Shown: positions 8,710-17,235, counted from the stretch's first letter. The stretch is 64,000 bases of DNA from Vibrio hepatarius (GCF_001274785.1 NZ_LHPI01000025.1:62001-126000), one strand, 5' to 3'. Numbers and translations are program-made. The notes: generated by a model from the sequence alone, not told the origin.

Positions 8710-9105
8710 TTAGAGGTATCTTCCCTGACGCTGCAGAAACTCAATTTTGTAGCCATCAGGGTCGGTAATGAAGAAGAGTGTCGCCAGATGTTTTTGTTGG
8801 TGGTCGAAGGCTTTTATGTCGCTGGCTTCAATACCCAGTGATGTAAGGCGTTTGTGCGCAGCTTCAATATCTTCGACACTCACCGCTAAATGACCGTAGC
8901 CGTTACCCAATTCGTAAGGCGCAGTTTGGCCTTGGTTATGCGTCAGCTCTAATTCGAACTCGGTTTCTTTATTGGCGAGGTAGGTCAATGAGAAGCCGTC
9001 AAAAACGTATTGGTCTTTGACGTCTAGCTCTAATGCGTCTTGATAAAATTTAACGGAACGCTCCAGATCGCTTACTCGGATCATGGAATGAATAATCTTA
9101 GTCAT
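8710..9105 (-). CDS. VOC-family (glyoxalase I-like) protein
   Basis: A protein of 131 residues with two beta-alpha-beta-beta-beta modules. It starts MTKIIHSMIRVSDLERSVKF, as in glyoxalase I, and carries the second-module pattern GYGHLAVSVEDIEAAHKRL and the closing ITDPDGYKIEFLQR. His7, Glu55-type positions and the later His and Glu could form the metal site. The substrate is unproven; lactoylglutathione lyase is possible, but the classical gloA is normally longer and slightly different. AAGGAG precedes the ATG. First gene of an operon with the ABM-domain protein. Confidence 0.82.
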   Translation of the reverse strand: MTKIIHSMIRVSDLERSVKFYQDALELDVKDQYVFDGFSLTYLANKETEFELELTHNQGQTAPYELGNGYGHLAVSVEDIEAAHKRLTSLGIEASDIKAFDHQQKHLATLFFITDPDGYKIEFLQRQGRYL

Positions 9106-9174
9106 GGGTACTCCTTATTTCGCTATAAGGGTACACAGGCAAAGAATGTGGTGGGTAGTACTCTAGTACGACAG

Positions 9175-9474
9175 CTATCCGGCTAGCTGTTGTTTTGCCG
9201 CTTCAATCGTCTCATCTGGCTGTCTGGCGTAAGTTAAACACGCGCAGCGCAGTAGCGAAGCAAAGTTGTTGACCTCTCCATTATGCTTCAACGCTTCTTG
9301 GTACACAGTGCTGATGAACTTAGGAACCGTCATGTCTTGTGCCGCGGCGATTTCTTCTAGAATGAGCCAAAAGCTCGATTCCAGTTTTACGCTGGTGGCG
9401 TGGCCATCAATGCGGATTGAACGGGTAATGAACTGGTAGTTTTGTTGGGGTTGTTTCGCAAATATTTCGCACAT
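9175..9474 (-). CDS. Ribbon-helix-helix domain protein
   Basis: About 99 residues. The core TRSIRIDGHATSVKLESSFW followed by a helix and DMTVPKFISTVYQEAL looks like the ribbon-helix-helix DNA-binding family seen in proteobacterial regulators of this size. The frame is open to a TTG at 9534, with in-frame ATGs at 9516 and 9474. I prefer 9474 (MCEIFAKQPQQNYQ) because the family usually starts close to the RHH strand, but no strong ribosome-binding site decides this. The target is unknown. It probably acts as a small dimeric regulator. Confidence 0.65.
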   Translation of the reverse strand: MCEIFAKQPQQNYQFITRSIRIDGHATSVKLESSFWLILEEIAAAQDMTVPKFISTVYQEALKHNGEVNNFASLLRCACLTYARQPDETIEAAKQQLAG

Positions 9475-9547
9475 GGCTGAGATAGGGCTTTTACTCAAAG
9501 AACAAATTTTGTGCATTATCTGCCAATGCGTCAAGAACTTATACGAA

Positions 9548-9575
9548 ATAAAAAGCGCCCCGACTGGAGCGCTTT
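9548..9575 (-). terminator. Intrinsic terminator of the alkaline phosphatase gene
   Basis: On the minus strand: AAAGCGCTCC (9566-9575), loop AGTC, GGGGCGCTTT (9552-9561), followed by a T-rich tail. One G-T pair lies in the stem. Confidence 0.8.
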
Positions 9576-9586
9576 AGAGTAAAGAG

Positions 9587-11164
9587 TTACTTCACTTGTG
9601 CTTTGATGAACTCACCCAGCTCTGAGTGATGCATGATCTTAGAGACTGGCAGAATCTTCTCTGCTGGCCCCCAGGCAAACACGTTCACTGGCGTATGCGT
9701 GTGTGTGCCTGTACCCCAAACGATGTTCTGTCCGGTGGCTTGTTCACGAGCAATCAGGTTTGTACGGTCGTTGTACGGGTAGAAAGCGTCAAAGTCATTA
9801 ATCGCTGGAATGTTCTCTTCCGCTAAGTAGCTGTGTCCTGCCAAACGGTATGGGTTTGGTTTGTTTTTCAGGATGTTCGCCGCTTGAGCTGACGTGATTG
9901 GGAACTCGCTGTTTTTGTTAATGATTTCAGCAAGTTTCTCCGGTGTTTTGTTTGACTCTTCCAACTCGTCGAACTGCTTAAGCATGCCGTAGTAGCTGAC
10001 TTTTTGATTGTACAGTCCTGATAGGATATCGAATGAACCAAAGTTGAAGTTCGGCGCGTAGTCTCGATCCTTAAATGCTTCACCTGAACGTTTTTCTGCT
10101 TTTGGCAGATTGCTAGAGGAATAGCTAAAGCCAAATGAGCCAGTTTCGTGGTCGGCGGTAACAATGATCAGTGTATCGTCGCGGTCTTTTGCCCATTCGT
10201 AAACACTGTTAACTGCTTCGTCGAACTTGATCATTTCATGCAGCATAGTACCAGCATCGTTGCTGTGTCCCGCCCAGTCAATCTGACCGCCTTCAACCAT
10301 CAGGAAAAAGCCATCTTTGTCTTTAGCTAACGTGTTAATCGCTTTTTCAGTCATCTCTTTTAGTGATGGCTGGCTGCGTTTAGGGTCTTGCTTGCTGTTG
10401 GTGTAAGCAATGCCGTCGTCCATACCAGAGTAAGAGAATAGGCCGAGAATCTTGTCACCGTTGGCTTTATCCAGCATTGAGCGGTTGAACGCCAGTTGGT
10501 AGCCGTCTTCTTGAGCTTCGGTCAGTAGGTTGCGGTCGTCTTTACGTTTTGACTTTAAGTACACGTCGCCTTGAGTCAGTTTCTCAAGCTGCGCGTAAGT
10601 GTCGCCTTTATCGTTCGTCGACTTAGGAATCCAGTGGCGAAGACCACCAGACAGCATCACATCCACGCCTGTTTGCAACATATCAGAGGCGATGTCGTTT
10701 TCTAGCGAGCGGTGCGGCTGGTGCGCGGCGAATGCGGCTGGCGTTGCGTGTGTTAAGCGGGTATCTGATACCAGTCCGGTTGCTTTACCCAAGCGTTTTG
10801 CTTGCTCTAAAACAGTCTCAACGTGATTTCCTTGTGAGTCGATACCAATCACTTCTGATGCGGTGTAGATACCCGTAGCCAGCATCGTTGCTGAACAAGC
10901 GGAATCAACCACGATGGCTTCTTCTGGGTGGGTTAGAGAGGAGCCGAGCACGCCTTCTTTTGCTAGGGTGTACAGCGCGGTGTGTTTGCCTTTGTAGATA
11001 GAGTCTGGTGCTTGATTTGCGTAAGTTTCCAGTAGGCCAACTTGTTGTGGTCCCATCCCGTCGCCAATCATTAAAATAACGTTTTTGATTTCAGCTGCCA
11101 CGACGTTAAAAGAAAGAGTAGAGGTCGCCAGCACAGCCATAGCGGTTTTTGATAAATGCTTCAT
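9587..11164 (-). CDS. phoA: Alkaline phosphatase (PhoA family)
   Basis: A secreted phosphomonoesterase of 525 residues. The signal peptide ends near FNVVAA (24). The metal-binding start ILMIGDGMGPQQVG has Asp35, and the nucleophile Ser88 lies in VVDSACSATMLATG. Further metal ligands lie in GGQIDWAGHSNDAG and TADHETGSF, and the last in GTHTHTPVNVFAWG. The length exceeds E. coli PhoA (471), with an insert after TADHETGSF as in the Vibrio-type enzymes. It should release phosphate from organic esters in the periplasm. I did not find a convincing Pho box in the upstream 200 bases. AAGGA precedes the ATG. Confidence 0.93.
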   Translation of the reverse strand: MKHLSKTAMAVLATSTLSFNVVAAEIKNVILMIGDGMGPQQVGLLETYANQAPDSIYKGKHTALYTLAKEGVLGSSLTHPEEAIVVDSACSATMLATGIYTASEVIGIDSQGNHVETVLEQAKRLGKATGLVSDTRLTHATPAAFAAHQPHRSLENDIASDMLQTGVDVMLSGGLRHWIPKSTNDKGDTYAQLEKLTQGDVYLKSKRKDDRNLLTEAQEDGYQLAFNRSMLDKANGDKILGLFSYSGMDDGIAYTNSKQDPKRSQPSLKEMTEKAINTLAKDKDGFFLMVEGGQIDWAGHSNDAGTMLHEMIKFDEAVNSVYEWAKDRDDTLIIVTADHETGSFGFSYSSSNLPKAEKRSGEAFKDRDYAPNFNFGSFDILSGLYNQKVSYYGMLKQFDELEESNKTPEKLAEIINKNSEFPITSAQAANILKNKPNPYRLAGHSYLAEENIPAINDFDAFYPYNDRTNLIAREQATGQNIVWGTGTHTHTPVNVFAWGPAEKILPVSKIMHHSELGEFIKAQVK

Positions 11165-11255
11165 CGATTAATCCTTGTTTTGCGAGCGAGTGGATTTAAT
11201 CATTGAAAAGCTTAAGTTTTGTGTCGCTTGTATGACATTTCTGTTGCAGAAGGGA

Positions 11256-11285
11256 ATTAAAAAAGCTCACCGGTTGGTGAGCTTT
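11256..11285 (-). terminator. Intrinsic terminator upstream of phoA
   Basis: A perfect 10-base stem, AAAGCTCACC (11262-11271) and GGTGAGCTTT (11276-11285), loop GGTT, with a T-run on the minus strand. It lies 120 bases beyond the stop of the orphan gene at 11404, so it either ends that transcript or a short unannotated one. Confidence 0.75.
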
Positions 11286-11403
11286 GGATTAGTTTAGGAG
11301 AGTGGAGCATGACTAAAGAAAGGTCTTCATTATTAAATGGGGTTAGTTTGCTCACCAAACTCAGTTATTTATCGTCAGGATAAAAAGTTTCTCTGACTTA
11401 GTA

Positions 11404-11760
11404 TCAGACGATGGCGAGCAGAATGCCGCCAATGGTTGCCGCAGCGGACAAGTATTGCCCCGCTGAGTAGGACGTATCGTCTTCTTCTTTAATTTTGTCT
11501 GGATGGTCCATACCCAATGCGCCGTGGGCGAATGATTCAACTTGATCACCGACCGTTTTATCGTGCTTATCGACAACCTTTGAGTCTTTCTCAATTTCCT
11601 GCAACGCAGCCAATAGTGCTTTGCCTTCATCAGACAAGGTAACTTTATTGTGTTCTATTTTCAGTGGTGCGGATGACGGACTGCTTTGTACATCCTGAGA
11701 TTGAGCCTTAACCTGTCGGGTTGGTGACAGCGTGGCTGGCTCCTTGCCTACTGGTATCAT
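11404..11760 (-). CDS. Hypothetical protein with hydrophobic C-terminal tail
   Basis: A protein of 118 residues that I do not recognise. Residues 1-40 are rich in Ser, Pro and Gln and look disordered. The middle (about 40-90) is charged and helical (SDEGKALLAALQEIEKDSKV). The last 16 residues (YLSAAATIGGILLAIV) form a hydrophobic segment at the very C-terminus, as in a tail-anchored protein. No signal peptide is visible. AAGGAG lies 6 bases before the ATG, so translation is likely. It stands alone between phoA and the ChaN gene. Confidence 0.75.
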   Translation of the reverse strand: MIPVGKEPATLSPTRQVKAQSQDVQSSPSSAPLKIEHNKVTLSDEGKALLAALQEIEKDSKVVDKHDKTVGDQVESFAHGALGMDHPDKIKEEDDTSYSAGQYLSAAATIGGILLAIV

Positions 11761-11891
11761 TCTGAACTCCTTCTACTGTCCTAGACAGTTTATCGGCCAA
11801 AACTTACAAAACTTGGGTAAAAAATGCGTTATATGAGCGATTTTTATCCAAGCACAATCCGTGCCGTTTTTAGAAGGTGATATCAGTTATT

Positions 11892-11933
11892 AACAAAAGA
11901 GTCAGAGACTATTGGCGTACTGACTCTTTTGTT
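11892..11933 (-). terminator. Intrinsic terminator of the ChaN-type gene
   Basis: A perfect 14-base inverted repeat, AACAAAAGAGTCAG (11892-11905) with CTGACTCTTTTGTT (11920-11933). It lies 16 bases after the lipoprotein stop, and the T-rich arm gives the minus-strand termination signal. Confidence 0.7.
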
Positions 11934-11948
11934 GAGGAGAGGAATAGA

Positions 11949-12878
11949 TTAGCGACAGGTTAACTCTTCGTTTCGTTTACCTAAATTGCGGTACGCTTCC
12001 ATTTTGTTTTCTAGCTGCACGTATCGCACCGGTGGGTCAAGAACGAGTAAGCGGTAATCTTGGCCGAGGTCTTCGCTTATGCTAGCCGATGGGGTGATCA
12101 CCACGACCTTAAGATCTGGGTTGCGTTTAAGGATAGACGCTTTGGTTCCAAGTCCTTGCTCTACGTGAAATTTCCCTGCGACATGAACCACTTTGTGTCC
12201 CGGATTGTCTTCGAGATAATTGACGATGCTTTCTGCCATAGTTTCATCCCAAGTCACCTGAGCGGCAAACTGCTTCTCGGTCTGCTCTGGTTTGCCATGA
12301 TGCATCGAGGCCATAAATTTATCTTTATATGCGGACGGCGAGGTATCGATATCTTCGGCAAGCTGAGAACGCTCTTTGCGGGTGAGCTTATTGAGGTAAT
12401 CCAATCCCTGTTGACCGATGCAGCGCACAATCGGTTTTGGTGCGTTGGCCGCGATAATGTCCATATCTTTGGCTTTTGCGAATTCAACCAATGGACGGTA
12501 ATCGCTGGCGTAGTTTGGCCACGCGTTGCCGTTTTTAATCAACATTTGCTCGCCAATTTTACCCGCGAGGTACTGGTCAACGACGGACTGTTTGTCGCGT
12601 GAGAACTGCTCCATCGACAATGCAATCGCATCGTTAGATTGGCTGAGTGACTTCAATAAATCGGTTTGGAAACGGTGAATACCAGAGTGGGTATGCCATT
12701 CACCGATCAGGATGACATCGGCAGAACGGATACTGGCTGGAAGCTTTTGAACGCTGATAGCACTCGCTTGTGGCGAATAGAGTTGGTAATCGTAAAAGGT
12801 ACTAACGGACTGTTTGGGCGTCGCGGAACAACCGGCAAGGATCATCGAAAAGATTGATGTAGCGAGAATATGACGCAT
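11949..12878 (-). CDS. ChaN-family haem-binding lipoprotein
   Basis: A protein of 309 residues. The lipoprotein signal MRHILATSIFSMILAGC puts the lipidated cysteine at 17. The domain of the ChaN/PhuW type (DUF399, erythromycin-esterase/TIKI-like fold) shows LIGEWHTHSGIHRFQ near residue 58 and HVAGKFHVEQGLG near 235; the histidines may hold haem or metal. Relatives take part in haem or iron uptake at the outer membrane. The good ribosome-binding site GGAGG precedes the ATG. A Fur-box-like palindrome lies 61 bases upstream (12939-12957), which fits iron control. The exact function of the family is not settled. Confidence 0.85.
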   Translation of the reverse strand: MRHILATSIFSMILAGCSATPKQSVSTFYDYQLYSPQASAISVQKLPASIRSADVILIGEWHTHSGIHRFQTDLLKSLSQSNDAIALSMEQFSRDKQSVVDQYLAGKIGEQMLIKNGNAWPNYASDYRPLVEFAKAKDMDIIAANAPKPIVRCIGQQGLDYLNKLTRKERSQLAEDIDTSPSAYKDKFMASMHHGKPEQTEKQFAAQVTWDETMAESIVNYLEDNPGHKVVHVAGKFHVEQGLGTKASILKRNPDLKVVVITPSASISEDLGQDYRLLVLDPPVRYVQLENKMEAYRNLGKRNEELTCR

Positions 12879-12938
12879 TGAAAGCCTCCATAAAATAATC
12901 AGAGTATATTAATAGAGGCTTACAGCTTACTCAATATA

Positions 12939-12957
12939 AATGAGAACTATTCTCTTA
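12939..12957 (-). promoter_or_regulatory. Fur-box-like operator upstream of the ChaN-type gene
   Basis: The 19-base element AATGAGAACTATTCTCTTA contains the perfect repeat GAGAA-CTA-TTCTC. It matches the Vibrio Fur pattern (AATGANAATNATTNTCATT) at most positions. It lies 61-79 bases before the lipoprotein start codon and overlaps the last codon of rlmA. Confidence 0.6.
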
Positions 12958-13773
12958 TATCTTGCGGTAAACTCTCAACATGAAGTCGGCTTCACATTTG
13001 AACAGTGCTGAATCGGTCAATTCTTCACGCAGGCTGTCAGACGCTTTCCACGCAAATGGTGTCATCTGTAATAGGTCAAATGCATCACCATCCGCTAATT
13101 CCATTATGTAGGATAGTTTTTCTTGGTGCTCAAGAGCAAAACCATTTATTTGCTCTGGATCTTCATTGTGCAGGCGTACTTCTTGATAGATACGTTCACG
13201 CAACTGATACAAATGGCGACCCGCGGGCGTGACCGTAATGACAACACCGTTTTCATTGACGACGCGTGCGAGTTCCTCAGCTTTACACGGTGCGTAAATG
13301 CGTAGGATGCCGTCTAAGCTGCTATCAGCAAAAGGTAAGCGATGGCTAGACGCGACACTGAACTGGCAGTTTGGGTAACGCTTAGCCGCGTAGCGAATCG
13401 CCACTTTGGAGATATCGAGACCAAAAGTCTGCGCTTCTGAGTGTTGCTCGGCTAACTGTTCCGCCACTTTGGTGGTGTAATAACCTTCGCCACAACCGAT
13501 GTCGAGTAATTGGTGTTGTGTCCTTTGTAGGTACTGAGCGCACAGTTCAGCAACACGCAACTTCATTGGCTGATAGTAGTCTTTTTCTAGGAATCGACGT
13601 CGCGCCTGCATCATCTCTGTGTTGTCACCTGGATCTTTTGAGCGCTTGTGGTGCGCTGGCATCAGGTTTACGTAACCTTCTTTTGCTAGGTCAAAACTGT
13701 GGTTGTTTTCACAGCGATAAGTACGGTCGGCAAAAGCAAGAGGTTGATGACAAAGAGGGCAGGTATAGGACAT
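12955..13773 (-). CDS. rlmA: 23S rRNA (guanine-N1)-methyltransferase RlmA
   Basis: A protein of 272 residues. The N-terminal zinc finger has CPLC (5-8) and CENNHSFDLAKEGYVNLM, the typical RlmA start. The SAM-binding motif LDIGCGEGYYTTKV lies near residue 90, and motif II with ISKVAIRYAAKRYP follows. The enzyme methylates G745 in 23S rRNA helix 35, known from E. coli RlmA. The ribosome-binding site is weak. It is followed by the ChaN-type gene, which has its own operator. Confidence 0.9.
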   Translation of the reverse strand: MSYTCPLCHQPLAFADRTYRCENNHSFDLAKEGYVNLMPAHHKRSKDPGDNTEMMQARRRFLEKDYYQPMKLRVAELCAQYLQRTQHQLLDIGCGEGYYTTKVAEQLAEQHSEAQTFGLDISKVAIRYAAKRYPNCQFSVASSHRLPFADSSLDGILRIYAPCKAEELARVVNENGVVITVTPAGRHLYQLRERIYQEVRLHNEDPEQINGFALEHQEKLSYIMELADGDAFDLLQMTPFAWKASDSLREELTDSALFKCEADFMLRVYRKI

Positions 13774-13904
13774 AACAAGCTCAGTTAGTGATTGTGTGGA
13801 CGGCGCTAAGAGTACAGAGGATTCGGTCGAGTTTCTAGCGTTGAGTGTCGAGTTAACTCAGATATCACTGGTTTAGAACGGTAGAGGGCAGTTTGAGCAC
13901 CAAC

Positions 13905-13923
13905 AAAAGCCACCTAAGTGGCT
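13905..13923 (-). terminator. Weak intrinsic terminator after maeA
   Basis: On the minus strand: AGCCAC, loop TTAG, GTGGCT (13908-13923), then TTTG. A short stem with a short T-run, 17 bases past the malic enzyme stop. Confidence 0.6.
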
Positions 13924-13939
13924 CTGCTGGTGGAGAGGA

Positions 13940-15637
13940 TTAAAAAGAAGTGCGTCGGTACTGACGGTATTCCGGTTGCCAAAATGTTGCCTCAATTTTC
14001 GCTTTGAGTGCGTCGTCAGGAACCGGCAGTGCTAACTTTTCCTCGATCGCTTGCTTCGCGACGGCAAACGCAATCTGTTTGCTGATTTGTTGGATATCTT
14101 TAAGTGCGGGAAGAATCGCGCCGTTTGAACGTGTCGCTTGTTCTGCACTCTCAGCTAAGGCTTTGCTCGCTGCCATCAACATTGGTTCGCTAATTCGTTC
14201 TGCCTGTACGGCGACCACCCCCAATCCGACGCCTGGGAAGATATAGCTGTTGTTACACTGTGAAATCTCACGCGTTTGCAGCTTGCCTTGGGCGTCAGTA
14301 AATTGCACTGGCTCAAAAGGACTGCCTGTCGCCACAATTGCCTGACCTTGGCTCCACTGCAAGATGTCTTTCGGTGTCGCTTCCGCTCGTGACGTTGGGT
14401 TGGAAAGTGGCAGCACGATCGGCTGACTAGTGTTCGCACTGAGTGATTGGATAGCGTTTTGGCTGAATAATCCCGGTTGACCACTCACTCCGATTAAGAC
14501 GGTCGCTTTGCTCTGTTTGACGACGTTTTCTAAACCTAAATCATCGGAATTTTGCCAGGTGCCTAAGTCGGTTTTGTTGTGTGCCAGTGGCTTTTGGAAG
14601 TCTGTTAAATCCGTCATGTCATCGGTCAAAAGCCCGTCACGGTCAATCATGAAAACCTGCTGCTTTGCTTGTTGCTCGCTCAAGCCTTCATGACACATTT
14701 GACTGATGATTTGTTTGGCAATGCCACACCCAGCCGAACCCGCCCCGACAAAAACGATGCGTTGCTGAGAGAGGTGTTCTCCTTTTTGACGACAGGCGGC
14801 GAGCAACGTGCCGACTGAAACAGCTGCCGTACCTTGAATATCATCGTTAAAACAGCACAACTGGTCGCGATAACGCTCTAATAGTGGCGTGGCATTCGCT
14901 TGGGCAAAGTCTTCAAACTGCAATAAAACGTTTGGCCAGCGACGTTTCACTGCGTCGATGAATGCTTCGAGAAATTCGTCGTACTCTTGCCCTGAAATGC
15001 GAGGATGACGCCAACCCATGTACATTGGGTCGGACAGCAGGTCGCTGTTGTTAGTACCAACATCCAAAACGATCGGCAGGCAGTGGGCTGGGCTGATACC
15101 TCCACAAGAGGTATAGAGCGCGAGCTTACCAATCGGAATACCCATACCGCCGATGCCCTGATCACCAAGGCCGAGGATGCGTTCGCCGTCAGTGACGACA
15201 ATTACTTTAACATTGCGCTTGGTCGCGTTTTGCAGCATATCGTCGATAAGTTCGCGTTCAGGATAAGAAATCAATAATCCACGCTTACGGCGATAAATTT
15301 TAGAGAACTGTTCGCACGCTTCACCAACGGTCGGGGTGTAGATCAACGGCATGACTTCTTCAAGGTGGTGGTTGATCAAATGGTGGAACAAGGTTTCGTT
15401 GGTGTCTTGAATATTGCGCAGGTAGATATGTTTGTCCAAATCCGATTGAAACGCGCACAGTTGTTGATACGCGCGAGCAGATTGGGACTCAATGGTTTCA
15501 ATCGTGTGTGGCAACAAGCCTGTAAGATTGAACTCTTGGCGCTCTTGTTGAGAGAACGCGCTGCCTTTGTTGAGCAGCGGCGTTTCGAGTAACGCGGGTC
15601 CGGCAAAAGGAATATATAAAGGGCGTTTGTATGTCAT
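13940..15637 (-). CDS. maeA: NAD-dependent malic enzyme MaeA
   Basis: A cytoplasmic enzyme of 565 residues that oxidatively decarboxylates malate to pyruvate with NAD. Visible motifs are YTPTVGEACEQFS, VTDGERILGLGDQGIGGMGI (substrate/metal region), the metal-binding FEDFAQANA, the second GAGSAGCGIAKQI (Rossmann), and SNPTSRAEATP. The length matches E. coli MaeA (565). It lies 73 bases downstream of the DASS transporter gene on the same strand, with a stable hairpin between them. It could therefore be partly read from the sigma-54 promoter of the transporter. The ribosome-binding site is weak. Confidence 0.93.
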   Translation of the reverse strand: MTYKRPLYIPFAGPALLETPLLNKGSAFSQQERQEFNLTGLLPHTIETIESQSARAYQQLCAFQSDLDKHIYLRNIQDTNETLFHHLINHHLEEVMPLIYTPTVGEACEQFSKIYRRKRGLLISYPERELIDDMLQNATKRNVKVIVVTDGERILGLGDQGIGGMGIPIGKLALYTSCGGISPAHCLPIVLDVGTNNSDLLSDPMYMGWRHPRISGQEYDEFLEAFIDAVKRRWPNVLLQFEDFAQANATPLLERYRDQLCCFNDDIQGTAAVSVGTLLAACRQKGEHLSQQRIVFVGAGSAGCGIAKQIISQMCHEGLSEQQAKQQVFMIDRDGLLTDDMTDLTDFQKPLAHNKTDLGTWQNSDDLGLENVVKQSKATVLIGVSGQPGLFSQNAIQSLSANTSQPIVLPLSNPTSRAEATPKDILQWSQGQAIVATGSPFEPVQFTDAQGKLQTREISQCNNSYIFPGVGLGVVAVQAERISEPMLMAASKALAESAEQATRSNGAILPALKDIQQISKQIAFAVAKQAIEEKLALPVPDDALKAKIEATFWQPEYRQYRRTSF

Positions 15638-15661
15638 AGTTCGTCTGTCATTGGTTTTTGA

Positions 15662-15690
15662 ACGGTGCCTAGCGCAAAACTAAGCACCGT
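15662..15690. other. Stable hairpin between transporter gene and maeA
   Basis: The 11-base arms ACGGTGCCTAG (15662-15672) and CTAAGCACCGT (15680-15690) pair with one mismatch around a 7-base loop. No T-run follows on the minus strand, so it looks like an mRNA processing or stability element rather than a terminator. Confidence 0.5.
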
Positions 15691-15710
15691 GAACGATTAG
15701 AGTCGGACGT

Positions 15711-17153
15711 TTATAGACCAAACACTAGTGGAAGTAGCGTGATGCTGACGATGGTGATAAGCGCAATCGCAACGATATTGAGCAGGAAGCCTGCACGGAT
15801 CATGTCACTCATCTTCAACTGGCCAGAACCAAATACGATCGCATTCGGCGGCGTCGCGACAGGCATCATAAAGGCACAACTTGCCGCGATGGCTGCAGGG
15901 ATTACCCATACCATTGGCGTACCTGTGATTGATTCGGCGACAGGGCCAAGCAGAGGTAAGAAACCGGCTGCTGTGGCGGTGTTACTGGTGATTTCGGTCA
16001 AGAAAGTAATCAGCGCGGTGACCACTAAGATACCCATAACCAGTGAGATGGTATCTGCGCCTTGGATCTGTAGTGCGATGTATTCCGCCAAACCAGATGA
16101 TTTGATTTTCGCGGCTAATGCGAGGCCACCACCAAATAGGATCAGGATTCCCCAAGGTACGTTTTTCGCGCTTTCCCAGTCTAGAACCCGTTGATTGCTG
16201 CCAGACTTCACCGGTAGGGCAAACAGTAAGATCGCAGCAGCCATCGCAATGCCAGTATCAGACAGGCCGATGCCCGTAGCTTTCGCAATGTAAGGACGGA
16301 AGATCCATCCCAGTGCGGCAAAGGTAAAGATGAAGAGTACTTTCTTTTCACCGGCAGACATTGCGCCCAGTTTGTCGAGTTGCTCGCGGAATACTGATTT
16401 AGAGCTCACTTCGCCCGCTTGGTCGACTTTGTAGCTGATTTTGGTCAGCCATACCCAAGTAAATAACAGCATGATAATCGAAAGTGGTAAGCCCATTTTC
16501 ATCCATTGACCGAAGCCAATTTCAATGCCGTAGCTATCAGATAAGTAAGCCGCCATCAGCGCGTTTGGTGGTGTACCGATCAAGGTTGCGATACCACCGA
16601 TACTCGCACCGTAAGCGATAGAAAGTAGCATCGCTTTGCCGAACTTATCGTTGTTTGGATCGCGGTCAGTGACGATTTTGATCACTGATAATGCGATAGG
16701 TAGCATCATGACGGCAGTCGCGGTGTTCGACATCCACATCGAAAGAAATGCGGTGACCAGCATGATCCCAAGCACTTGTATGCTTGGTTTACTGCCGGCA
16801 AGCAACATCGTTTTGAGTGCGATTCGGCGGTGTAGATTCCAACGTTCCATCGCGATTGAAATCAGGAAACCACCGAGGAATAGGAAAATTAAAGGGTGCG
16901 CATACGGTGCTGCGACTTGTTTGATGTTGGCGATACCCGCCACAGGGACCACAAAAAGCGGTAGCAGTGATGCCGCTGGAATCGGTACGGCTTCAGAAAT
17001 CCACCAACTTGCCATCCAAAAAGCCAATCCGGCGGTGCGCCAAGCTTCTACGCTTAGTCCTGCTACCGGAGGGTCAACCAGTAAGGTTGTGAGCATGACC
17101 AAAGGGCCTAAGCACAACATTATCCATGGTGTTTTTTTATTATTTTCACTCAT
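15711..17153 (-). CDS. DASS/SLC13-family sodium:dicarboxylate symporter
   Basis: An inner-membrane transporter of 480 residues with about 11-13 hydrophobic segments. Both halves carry the SNT signature of the family: MWMSNTATAVMMLP and TSNTATAAGFLP. The region IGTPPNALMAAYL is also typical. Members carry succinate, malate or fumarate with sodium. Its neighbours (malic enzyme downstream, DctB/DctD upstream) support a C4-dicarboxylate substrate. I start at the ATG at 17151-17153, with AAGGA nearby. The frame stays open to a TTG at 17177. It is probably transcribed from the sigma-54 promoter at 17236-17251. Confidence 0.9.
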   Translation of the reverse strand: MSENNKKTPWIMLCLGPLVMLTTLLVDPPVAGLSVEAWRTAGLAFWMASWWISEAVPIPAASLLPLFVVPVAGIANIKQVAAPYAHPLIFLFLGGFLISIAMERWNLHRRIALKTMLLAGSKPSIQVLGIMLVTAFLSMWMSNTATAVMMLPIALSVIKIVTDRDPNNDKFGKAMLLSIAYGASIGGIATLIGTPPNALMAAYLSDSYGIEIGFGQWMKMGLPLSIIMLLFTWVWLTKISYKVDQAGEVSSKSVFREQLDKLGAMSAGEKKVLFIFTFAALGWIFRPYIAKATGIGLSDTGIAMAAAILLFALPVKSGSNQRVLDWESAKNVPWGILILFGGGLALAAKIKSSGLAEYIALQIQGADTISLVMGILVVTALITFLTEITSNTATAAGFLPLLGPVAESITGTPMVWVIPAAIAASCAFMMPVATPPNAIVFGSGQLKMSDMIRAGFLLNIVAIALITIVSITLLPLVFGL

Positions 17154-17201
17154 TCTTTCATCCTTTGTAACCACCAAAATCGAGTTTGGTGGGAAGTTCT
17201 T

Positions 17202-17233
17202 GATAGGCTGCTGCTTCCCAGCAGAGTCCTATC
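17202..17233. repeat. Nested inverted repeat at the transporter transcription start
   Basis: GATAGG (17202-17207) pairs with CCTATC (17228-17233), with CTGCT and AGCAG nested inside. It spans the start point predicted from the sigma-54 promoter (about 17225), so it could act as an operator or, if transcription starts further upstream, as a leader hairpin. Confidence 0.4.
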
Positions 17234-17235
17234 AG

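Noticed and set aside
9475..9534. Longer N-terminus for the ribbon-helix-helix gene starting with TTG
   Set aside because: No ribosome-binding site in front of TTG and no family similarity in the first 20 residues; kept only as an alternative.
12060..12602. Plus-strand frame of 180 codons opposite the ChaN-type gene
   Set aside because: Shadow of the lipoprotein gene, without a ribosome-binding site or recognisable domain.
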